In this document: in pieces, positions 51,301 through 58,288 of the stretch
How positions within the stretch are numbered: the first letter of the stretch is position 1
Layout of the letters: each line of letters begins with the position of its first letter
Assembly (NCBI GenBank): GCA_910583855.1
Contig: CAJTYL010000003.1
Coordinates: forward strand, 62,001-126,000
Origin: an uncultured Christensenella sp.
GTDB lineage: Bacteria; Bacillota; Clostridia; Christensenellales; Borkfalkiaceae
DNA: 64,000 bases
Direction: 5' to 3'
The notes under the pieces: generated by a model
What the model was told of the DNA's origin: nothing
What the model saw: the letters and a program-made list of their open reading frames with translations, nothing else
Databases searched by the model: none
Program-made: the position numbers and the translations under genes

Positions 51301-52369
51301 TGAATGCAACGACGTTGCAAGGCTTTCTTCAAATGAAGAAATATTCAAACTTATGGACGAAGGTAAAGTTGATTATGTAGTTTATACGGGTAAAACCGAC
51401 GTTGAATCTATTTCAAACTATATAAGTTTGCATCACCATGCAATTTTGAAGGGAATAACTGTACTGACGTCGCTTGATACTGCCAACGCCTTAGCGGATG
51501 TTATTGCCGGACGCTATAACGAATTTAATACCGAACTTGTTGACATTAATAATTTAAGAAAGTCTAAGTTGAAGTTGAATTTCAGCAAAATGCACTCGGC
51601 CGGCAACGATTATATTCTATTCAATAACTTTGACGGGGGTATTACTTGCCCTGAAAGCCTTGCAATCAACTTTTCAGACAGGCATTACGCAATAGGCGCA
51701 GACGGAGTTGTGCTGATTGAAAAATCGGAAAATGCAGATGCAAAGGTGCGCATCTTTAACAGTGACGGCGGTGACGCCGGACTTGCTGCAAACCCTTTAA
51801 GGTGTGTGGCTAAATTCCTGTTTGACAACGGATTTGCGGGGGAGAAACTTAAGCTTGAGAGCTGTGCCGGATTACACGAGCTTTCCGTAAATTCCTTTAA
51901 CGGAAAAGCAAGTTCGGTATCGGTAAATTTAGGACAACCCGCCGTTGATACCGATAAAACTGTTAATTTTAACGGTAAAAAATATACTGCAACGTTTGTA
52001 AATGTTGGAAACCCGCATTGCGTTATTGCTACCGATAAAATTGAAGATATAGATATTGACGCGCTTGGTCAGCAACTGACTGAGAGTGACGCTTTCCACA
52101 ACGGAATGTTCGTAGAGTGTGTGCGGGTGATTAACCGCGTTACGTTAAAAATGCGCGTTTGGGAAAAGGGTAACGGTGAAACGTGGTCTTGCGGAACTGC
52201 CGCCGCCGCGGCGGCAGTTGCATCTGTGGCAAACGGTAACTGTGCTTACGGAGAAATTATAACCGCAAAACTAAAGGGCGGCGACTTGTTCGTTAAGTAT
52301 GATTTTGGCGGTGACGTGGAGCTTGACGGTGTGGTTAGACAGTCTTTTGAAGGAACTATTGAAATATAA
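48356..52369 (+). CDS. carB: Carbamoyl-phosphate synthase large subunit fused to a DapF-like domain
   Basis: The 1337-residue protein is one uninterrupted frame. Residues 1 to about 1068 are a complete CarB: two ATP-grasp halves (VIGSGPIVIGQAAEFDYAG near 12; its repeat VVGSGPIRIGQGIEFDYSS near 560) and the C-terminal regulatory MGS domain (about 940-1065, with LYATNGTANVI). Residues about 1071-1337 are a diaminopimelate-epimerase-like domain starting KMHSAGNDYILF. The first catalytic Cys of DapF is replaced by Ala1144 (LAANPLRC instead of MCGNG-x-RC). The second, Cys1279, is kept in GNGETWSCGT. CarB activity is well supported; epimerase activity is doubtful. The desulfurase start overlaps its stop. 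Confidence 0.95.
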   Translation: MPKREDIKKVLVIGSGPIVIGQAAEFDYAGAQACRVLKDSGVNVVLCNSNPATIMTDKAFADEIYLEPLTVDTLKRIIIKEKPDSLLASLGGQTGLTLGCQLAKCGFLDEHGVKLIGVNLDSIDRAEDRELFKETMQKINQPVVPSDIAYTVNECLDIAKKIGYPVIVRPAYTLGGAGGGVAHDEEELKLISHNGLMLSPITQVLIEKYIGGWKEIEFEVLRDGAGNVLTVCSMENFDPVGVHTGDSIVIAPAVTLSDKEYQMLRTASLNIITELKIEGGCNCQFALNPDSFEYSVIEVNPRVSRSSALASKATGYPIAKVATKIALGYTLDEIKNDVTGKTYACFEPTLDYVVVKLPKWPFDKFLYAQRNLGTRMKATGEVMAIGTNFETAIMKAVRGAEISADTLNLPKMTGCSDEEIKAKLHEITDERLFVVYEAIKRGVGVDEIFSITKIDGWFLNKLKNLANFEREIEGKVISREQYFRGKKLGYPDKALARISGNKLPAHRNAVFKMVDTCGAEFSAQTPYFYSTYDEKEHDEAKPFVLNSKKKRIIVVGSGPIRIGQGIEFDYSSVHCVWALKRLGYEVVIINNNPETVSTDFDTADRLYFEALTPEDVQNVIDIEKPYGAVITFGGQTAIRLCSYLDKKGIRILGTTADSVDLAEDRERFDALLEQFEIARPKGLTVMSKDEAVAAAETLGYPVLLRPSYVIGGQNMTIAFTQNDIERYMDVILAQKIENPVLCDKYLMGTELEVDAISDGVDVLIPGIMQHIERAGVHSGDSIAVYPPYNLSDAMLKKVVDISTKLAISLKTKGLINIQYLIYRNELYVIEVNPRASRTIPYISKVTGVPMVDLATKILTGAKLKRLGYGIGLYPNSPYVAVKVPVFSFEKLNDVNSQLGPEMKSTGEVLGIGKTIEEALFKGLVSAGFNMRHPSKHRKAGIYFTINDQDKPEIINIVKKFADLGLELYATNGTANVIRSLGLECNDVARLSSNEEIFKLMDEGKVDYVVYTGKTDVESISNYISLHHHAILKGITVLTSLDTANALADVIAGRYNEFNTELVDINNLRKSKLKLNFSKMHSAGNDYILFNNFDGGITCPESLAINFSDRHYAIGADGVVLIEKSENADAKVRIFNSDGGDAGLAANPLRCVAKFLFDNGFAGEKLKLESCAGLHELSVNSFNGKASSVSVNLGQPAVDTDKTVNFNGKKYTATFVNVGNPHCVIATDKIEDIDIDALGQQLTESDAFHNGMFVECVRVINRVTLKMRVWEKGNGETWSCGTAAAAAAVASVANGNCAYGEIITAKLKGGDLFVKYDFGGDVELDGVVRQSFEGTIEI

Positions 52370-53496
52370 TGATTTATTTAGACAACGCGGCGACGACTAA
52401 ACCCGACGAAGAGTGTTTAAGCCGGGCCGAAAAATATTTATACGGTGAATTTTTCAATCCCTCAGCGCTTTATAAAGGGGGATATAATTTGCAATGTGAA
52501 ATAAGAGCGGCAAGAGAAGATATCCTTTCTTTTATAGCGAATAAAGAAAATTTTGAGTTGATTTTTACTTCTTGCGGCACCGAATCCGATAATACCGCAT
52601 TGTTTGGCGCAGGGAGAAGGGGCAACGTAGTTACTACTTCCGGCGAGCATTCCGCAATTTTTTCCGCAGCAAATGAGTTGAAACAGCGCGGTGTTGAAGT
52701 GAGATTTGCAGAACTTAACGCGAACGGAAGCGTAAACGTCAGCAGCCTTTTAAACTTAGTTGACGGCAAAACGTCGCTCGTATCCGTAATTCACGTGGGC
52801 AATGAAACGGGGGCAATAAACGATATTGCGGCAGTTGCCAGGGCCGTAAAAGCAAAAAATAAATTTACGCATTTTCATTCCGACGGCGTTCAGGCGTTCG
52901 GTAAAATTCCGTTTAAACTAACTAATGATATTGATTTTTATTCGATAAGCGCGCATAAAATAGGCGGAATTAAGGGGTGTGGGGCTCTAATTAAGCGTAA
53001 AAACATAGTTATTAAGCCCTTGATTTTCGGCGGCGGTCAGGAAAAAGGTGTACGAAGCGGTACTGAAAACGTATTTGGAATTAAGGATTTTGAGTTCGCC
53101 GCAGTTAAAAAATACAATAAAATCAAAGAAAATTATAATCACGTTCGGGTCTTGCATGAACTTCTTTGGGACAAGCTCGATAAATCTCTTTTTACGAAGA
53201 TATCTGGTGAAAACTGTTCACCGTACATTCTATGTGTTGCTGCAGACGGCTTGCGCGGGGAAACCATTTTACACGAAGCGGACGATAGGGGGCTTATTAT
53301 AGGCACTGGTTCGGCGTGTTCGTCCAACGAAAAGAATAGGTATTCACGTACGATTCTTGCCTGCGGGGTTAGCGAAAGCTTGGCGGGCGGCGTTTTAAGA
53401 CTTAGCTTTTCGGCAGAAACGACGAAAGAAGAAGTCGTTGAAGCTGCAAAAATTCTCAATGAAATCGTTACAAACAGAAAGGCGGTGATGACGTAA
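52369..53496 (+). CDS. Cysteine desulfurase (NifS/IscS type)
   Basis: This PLP enzyme takes sulfur from cysteine and passes it to an acceptor. It opens YLDNAATTKPDEE. The PLP lysine is in SAHKIGGIKGCG and the persulfide Cys is in GTGSACSSNEK. At 375 residues it is the usual length. It is directly followed by thiI, a pairing known from Bacillus (NifZ-ThiI), so its main job is probably sulfur for 4-thiouridine in tRNA. Confidence 0.93.
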   Translation: MIYLDNAATTKPDEECLSRAEKYLYGEFFNPSALYKGGYNLQCEIRAAREDILSFIANKENFELIFTSCGTESDNTALFGAGRRGNVVTTSGEHSAIFSAANELKQRGVEVRFAELNANGSVNVSSLLNLVDGKTSLVSVIHVGNETGAINDIAAVARAVKAKNKFTHFHSDGVQAFGKIPFKLTNDIDFYSISAHKIGGIKGCGALIKRKNIVIKPLIFGGGQEKGVRSGTENVFGIKDFEFAAVKKYNKIKENYNHVRVLHELLWDKLDKSLFTKISGENCSPYILCVAADGLRGETILHEADDRGLIIGTGSACSSNEKNRYSRTILACGVSESLAGGVLRLSFSAETTKEEVVEAAKILNEIVTNRKAVMT

Positions 53497-53498
53497 CT

Positions 53499-54653
53499 AT
53501 GGAAAAAGTAATAATTATAAGGTATTCTGAACTACATTTAAAAGGCAAAAACCGCGGTTATTTTGAACGCGTTTTAATCACTAATATTGAAAAATCTTTA
53601 AAAGGGCTTAAGCACGAATTAAAACGCCAAAGCGGAAGATATCTCGTAGAAAATTTTGACGGATTTGATGTAGACGAAATAATTTCGCGCCTTAAAAAGG
53701 TATTTGGCATTCATTCGTTTTCGGTAGCGTTGAAAGTGGATTCGGATATGAATGCAATTTATAAGGCGGCGGAAGAGGTTTGTCTTGACAACGGCAGTTT
53801 TAAGGTTGAAACGCACAGGGCGGATAAAGCCTTCCCGTTGAATTCGTTGCAAATAAGCGCCGAAATCGGAGGAAGGCTTTTAAATAAGTTTAAAAACTTA
53901 TCGGTTGACGTGCATAATCCGCAATTCGTAATAAATATCGACGTACGCGAAAATGGTACCACGCTCGTATTTAACGAGTTTTTTAAGGGTGCCGGCGGTA
54001 TGCCGGTAGGCAGTTCGGGCAAAGGTTTGCTTCTGATATCAGGCGGAATTGACAGCCCTGTGGCGGGACATATGATAGCAAAGCGCGGTATGCAGATAAA
54101 TTGCATTCACTTTCACAGCTATCCGTACACGAATATGCAAGCGCGTGATAAGGTTGTAGAGCTTGCAAAAGTACTTTCGGATTATACTTGCGGGACGAAA
54201 CTTAATATAGTTTCTGTTACGCATATTCAGGAGGAGATTCATAAAAAGTGCAACGGTGAGTATATGGTAACGCTTTTAAGAAGGTTTATGATGAGAATTG
54301 CCGAAATCGTTGCAAAAAAATGCGGCGCACAGTGTCTTATTACGGGTGAAAGCTTAGGTCAAGTTGCAAGTCAGACAGTGGAGGGCATTACGTCCTCAAA
54401 CAGCGTTGTAAAATATCTTCCCGTATTGAGACCGTTATGTGGATTTGATAAGGAAGAAATTATCGAACGCAGCAGATATATGGGCGCTTACGATATTTCA
54501 ATTCAGCCTTACGAAGATTGCTGCACGGTATTTTTGCCTAAACATCCCGTTATAAAGCCATCAATTGAAAGCATTTTAGATGAAGAGAAAAAACTTGACG
54601 TTGAAAAACTTATAGAAGACGCGGTTGCAACATTGGAGGTAGTATCCTTATAA
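53499..54653 (+). CDS. thiI: tRNA 4-thiouridine synthase ThiI
   Basis: This enzyme adenylates and thiolates uridine 8 of tRNA. It has an N-terminal ferredoxin-like and THUMP region (about 1-165, with FDVDEIISRLKKVFGIHSFSVAL). The PP-loop ATP pyrophosphatase domain has SGGIDSPVAGHMIAKRG and ITGESLGQVASQT. The C-terminal rhodanese domain of the E. coli enzyme is absent, as is usual in Bacillota. It starts 3 bp after the desulfurase gene, its likely sulfur donor. It overlaps the stop of the convergent PBP gene by 6 bp. Confidence 0.95.
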   Translation: MEKVIIIRYSELHLKGKNRGYFERVLITNIEKSLKGLKHELKRQSGRYLVENFDGFDVDEIISRLKKVFGIHSFSVALKVDSDMNAIYKAAEEVCLDNGSFKVETHRADKAFPLNSLQISAEIGGRLLNKFKNLSVDVHNPQFVINIDVRENGTTLVFNEFFKGAGGMPVGSSGKGLLLISGGIDSPVAGHMIAKRGMQINCIHFHSYPYTNMQARDKVVELAKVLSDYTCGTKLNIVSVTHIQEEIHKKCNGEYMVTLLRRFMMRIAEIVAKKCGAQCLITGESLGQVASQTVEGITSSNSVVKYLPVLRPLCGFDKEEIIERSRYMGAYDISIQPYEDCCTVFLPKHPVIKPSIESILDEEKKLDVEKLIEDAVATLEVVSL

Positions 54654-56870
54654 ATCATACCAGTTATCCTTGGCGATGTCGGGGATTTTTACCTGCGGTG
54701 AAGAGTTATTTTTATTAATACTTATGGGCGGCAAGGAAATTTCCTTGCCGTAAATTTTGTTTTCACCGTCAAAATAATACGGCGTAACGCTGTAAACGTA
54801 TGAACCGTCGCTGGGCTCGTCCTTTATGCAGTTTTGCCATTTTCCGTCATAAATTATGTCAGAATTTTTATTTGAGTGGCGTTTTATCAAATATGCATAG
54901 TACTTTGTCTGACATAATTCAATATTTACTTCGCCGTTTTTGACACAAATCGATGGCGCTGTGATAGTCGGACAAGAAAATTTTGTGCTTTGCTCTTTCG
55001 GCTCGTTGCCGCATAAGACTTTGACCTCCAAAATATTCAGTTTGGGGGAGATGCTGTCGGCAAGTCTAATTTTGTTATCGTTATAGTAGTCTTCTGCGTC
55101 AATTTTAACGGTGTTAGTACCGCTTGAAACGTTCAAATTTTGCGGCATTTTATCAGAATAAAGCTTGTTAAGTATTGAGCTTACATAGCTGCAACAATTT
55201 CCGCCGCCTGTAATTTTAAGCCTTTTATTATCCTTATCGCCTAACCAAACGCCGATACAGTGTTCGGAAGTGTAGCTTATTGCATAAGCGTCGGTATTGC
55301 CTTCTTCATTGCCGCAGGTTCCCGTTTTCGTCGCCACGTCGTATTTAAAGCACGCAAGTTTTTTTGCTGTTCCGCTTTTGGATGTTGAAATCAGCATTTC
55401 GTTCATAAGTGAGCAAGTTCCTTTGGAAAATACGCCGTTCTTAATTTCTTCCGCTCTATATAGCGTTTTCCCGTCTTTGGCAACAATTGCCTTAATGTAT
55501 CGGGAAGGAGTGTAAGTTCCGCCGTTTGGAAAAACCGAGTATCTGTCTGCAATTTCTTTAAGACTAAGCCCGTATTTCATACCGCCAAGTGCTAAGGATA
55601 GGTTTTTTTCATCGTTTTCCAGCGAAATATTCATTCGCGTTAGATATTTTTCAGCTTTCTCTATGGTCAAAGCGTTCAACGTTTTTACTGCTGGGACGTT
55701 ATAGCTGTATTTTAAACTGTCGCTCACAGTAACGTATCCATGGTATTTTTTATCGTAATTTTCGGGAGAATAACCGCCGAAATCGACCTTTTCGTCAAGA
55801 ATTCGCGTAAAAGGACTTATTAACTGTTCCTCAATGGCGGGGGCGTATACGAGCGCGGGTTTGATCGTCGATCCGGGTTGGCGTTTAGCGTCTCCTACGG
55901 TAGATTTAAAAGCGTTTACGCCGCCCTGCAAAGAGGTTACGATGATGGCATTGTCCGTATCGAATTGCATTTCTTCTATAGAATTTTGCAAGTCGGGTTT
56001 TAGATAAGTTTTTATTTTGCAGCCTTCTGTAAGGTTGTATACGTTCAGATCAAGCGTTTCAAGCTCGTCGAAAACTGCGTGAATATATGAAGAGCTTTTC
56101 CCGGAATTTAGTGTCTGAACGGCGTTTAAGGGCATTTTTACTGCAGTTTCGTACTCGTTTTGACTTATGAAACCGCAATCAAACATTGATTTTAATACCG
56201 TATTTCGCTTATTCAAACTCTTTTCGGGGTTTTTAAAAGGTGAAAAATTGTTAGGCGACGTTAAAAGTCCGACTAAAGTTGCGCTTTCGGTTAGCGATAA
56301 GTCTTCGGCTTTTTTGTCAAAATAAAATTCCGCCGCGCTCTGTAATCCATAACAATTATGCCCGAAATATATCGTGTTTAGGTACATTTCAAGTATTTCT
56401 TCCTTGGAATAAACCCTTTCAAGCTGTTTCGTAAGGCGGATTTCGTTCAGTTTTCTTTTTATCGTCTTGTCGTTGGATAAATGAGTATTTTTTATAAGCT
56501 GTTGACTTATCGTTGACGCGCCTTCTTTGAACGAGCGGGATACGACGTTTTTATAAAACGCCTTAATCATCCGTTTGTAATTCAAGCCGTTGTGACTGAA
56601 AAAGGTTCTGTCTTCGCTTGCGATAAATGCGTTTACCGTGTTTTTCGACAGGTTTTCTATCTCAACGCTTTTATGCTTGTTTGCCGTGGACGCGCTTATC
56701 ACTTCGTTGCCTTCGTCGTCGCAAATTATTATGCTTTGGTTGGGGCGAATAAGCTTGCTCTCGTCCAATTTAGCGTCTTTGGTGATAATCAGATAGGTTA
56801 AAAACAGAGATAGGACTACGACTGCCATACTCAGTAACATAATAAGCAATATTTTTAAAAACTTAGTCAT
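54648..56870 (-). CDS. Class A penicillin-binding protein (glycosyltransferase and transpeptidase)
   Basis: This bifunctional peptidoglycan synthase has 740 residues and an N-terminal membrane segment. The GT51 domain has the catalytic Glu in ASEDRTFFSHNG, then EGASTISQQLIKN and ILEMYLNTIYFG. The transpeptidase domain has the active-site Ser in PGSTIKPALVY, SYN in KYSYNVPAVK and KTG in ATKTGTCGN. A roughly 120-residue C-terminal beta-rich extension follows. It runs convergent to thiI with overlapping stops and no terminator between them, and divergent from miaB. Confidence 0.95.
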   Translation of the reverse strand: MTKFLKILLIMLLSMAVVVLSLFLTYLIITKDAKLDESKLIRPNQSIIICDDEGNEVISASTANKHKSVEIENLSKNTVNAFIASEDRTFFSHNGLNYKRMIKAFYKNVVSRSFKEGASTISQQLIKNTHLSNDKTIKRKLNEIRLTKQLERVYSKEEILEMYLNTIYFGHNCYGLQSAAEFYFDKKAEDLSLTESATLVGLLTSPNNFSPFKNPEKSLNKRNTVLKSMFDCGFISQNEYETAVKMPLNAVQTLNSGKSSSYIHAVFDELETLDLNVYNLTEGCKIKTYLKPDLQNSIEEMQFDTDNAIIVTSLQGGVNAFKSTVGDAKRQPGSTIKPALVYAPAIEEQLISPFTRILDEKVDFGGYSPENYDKKYHGYVTVSDSLKYSYNVPAVKTLNALTIEKAEKYLTRMNISLENDEKNLSLALGGMKYGLSLKEIADRYSVFPNGGTYTPSRYIKAIVAKDGKTLYRAEEIKNGVFSKGTCSLMNEMLISTSKSGTAKKLACFKYDVATKTGTCGNEEGNTDAYAISYTSEHCIGVWLGDKDNKRLKITGGGNCCSYVSSILNKLYSDKMPQNLNVSSGTNTVKIDAEDYYNDNKIRLADSISPKLNILEVKVLCGNEPKEQSTKFSCPTITAPSICVKNGEVNIELCQTKYYAYLIKRHSNKNSDIIYDGKWQNCIKDEPSDGSYVYSVTPYYFDGENKIYGKEISLPPISINKNNSSPQVKIPDIAKDNWYDL

Positions 56871-56913
56871 TGCAATTAGTATTGATAAAATTAATAAATT
56901 GTTGCAAATTTTA

Positions 56914-56942
56914 TTGAAAAATTTCCTATAAAATTATATAAT
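56914..56942 (+). promoter_or_regulatory. Promoter of miaB, with almost no leader
   Basis: TTGAAA (56914-56919), a 17-bp spacer and TATAAT (56937-56942). Transcription would start only 0-4 nt before the miaB ATG at 56952. Confidence 0.6.
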
Positions 56943-56951
56943 TGTATATGT

Positions 56952-58265
56952 ATGGCTAAGTTTTATCACATAACAACGTACGGCTGCCAGATGAACGTAC
57001 ACGAATCAGAGAAGATAGCCGGTATTTTATCCGAATTAGGCTATGAAAGCAGTGAAAATATCGAAGACGCGGACGTAGCGGTTTTCAATACCTGTTGCAT
57101 AAGGGAAAACGCGGAAAATCACGCTTTCGGCAATATCGGAATGCTGAAGAAGCTAAAAAGAAACAAAAAAGAAATGATTATTGCCGTTGGGGGGTGCCTT
57201 ACCCAGCAATTAGGTAAGGCAGGCGTGTTGCACGAAAAGTTTCCGTACGTGGATATAATTTTCGGAACGCACAACCTTAATAAGCTGAAATATTTGATTT
57301 TGAAAAAACAAAAGCAGAAGAAAGCTGTAATTGAGGTTGAAGAAAGCGAAGGAGCTATTTCCGAGGATGAAAAGCCGTTAAGAACGAGCTATCCTAATGC
57401 CTGGATAAATATAACGTACGGATGTAATAACTTTTGCAGTTATTGTATAGTTCCCTATGTACGCGGCAGAGAAAGAAGCCGCCGTTCTGAAAACATAATT
57501 AAAGAAGCGGAAGAGCTTATATCCTTAGGATATAAAGAAATCACTTTATTAGGACAGAACGTCAATTCATACGCTAACAATACCGACGACATTTCCTTCC
57601 CCGAGCTTTTACGTCGCATTGCTGCGATAGACGGCAAGTTCAGGCTTCGCTTTATGACAAGTCACCCTAAGGACTTTTCAGAAGAGTTAGCAAAAGTTAT
57701 CGCCGAAAGTCCTAAAATCTGTAACGTTGTTCATTTACCAGTGCAAAGCGGCTCTAACGCCGTATTAAAGGCAATGAACAGGAAATATACGGTAGAGGAT
57801 TATCTGAAAAAAGTTGACGTATTAAGGCAATACGTTCCGGACTGTACGCTTACAACCGACCTTATCGTGGGATTCCCGAACGAGAGCGATTCGGACTTCG
57901 AGGACACAATGCGCCTTGTAGAGAAGGTAGGATATTCTTCAGCGTTTACGTACGTGTATTCCAAGCGTGAGGGCACCGTCGCCGCAAAAATGGATGGGCA
58001 AATCCCCGAAGAGGTTTCCAAAGCGCGTATAATGCGGCTTATAGAACTTGTAAACGCGCAGACGCGTTCACAGTCGGCGCTGTACGTCGGTAAAACCGTA
58101 GAAATTCTTTGTGAGGACTTCGATAAAAAGAAAGGTCTATATCAGGGTAGAGACGAATACGGCAGAATGGCTTATTTTGCATCCAATAAGAACGATATCG
58201 GTGAATTCATTACGTTAAAAATAAAAGAAGCAAACGGAATTGCACTATACGGCGATAAAGTTTAA
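56952..58265 (+). CDS. miaB: tRNA-2-methylthio-N6-isopentenyladenosine synthase
   Basis: This radical-SAM enzyme adds the methylthio group to A37 after MiaA has added the isopentenyl group. The N-terminal domain has TTYGCQMNVHESEK and further cysteines (NTCCIRENAE, VGGCLTQQ). The radical-SAM motif is CNNFCSYCIVPYVRG, and a C-terminal TRAM domain is present. At 437 residues it is of normal length. miaA, its pathway partner, is three genes downstream. No ribosome site precedes the ATG. Confidence 0.96.
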   Translation: MAKFYHITTYGCQMNVHESEKIAGILSELGYESSENIEDADVAVFNTCCIRENAENHAFGNIGMLKKLKRNKKEMIIAVGGCLTQQLGKAGVLHEKFPYVDIIFGTHNLNKLKYLILKKQKQKKAVIEVEESEGAISEDEKPLRTSYPNAWINITYGCNNFCSYCIVPYVRGRERSRRSENIIKEAEELISLGYKEITLLGQNVNSYANNTDDISFPELLRRIAAIDGKFRLRFMTSHPKDFSEELAKVIAESPKICNVVHLPVQSGSNAVLKAMNRKYTVEDYLKKVDVLRQYVPDCTLTTDLIVGFPNESDSDFEDTMRLVEKVGYSSAFTYVYSKREGTVAAKMDGQIPEEVSKARIMRLIELVNAQTRSQSALYVGKTVEILCEDFDKKKGLYQGRDEYGRMAYFASNKNDIGEFITLKIKEANGIALYGDKV

Positions 58266-58288
58266 AGTTAATTTACAAAGGATTATTT

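Noticed and set aside
51590..52369. Separate dapF gene starting inside the carB frame
   Set aside because: No ribosome site precedes the internal ATG at 51590, and the frame is continuous with carB without any stop, so a fusion is the direct reading.
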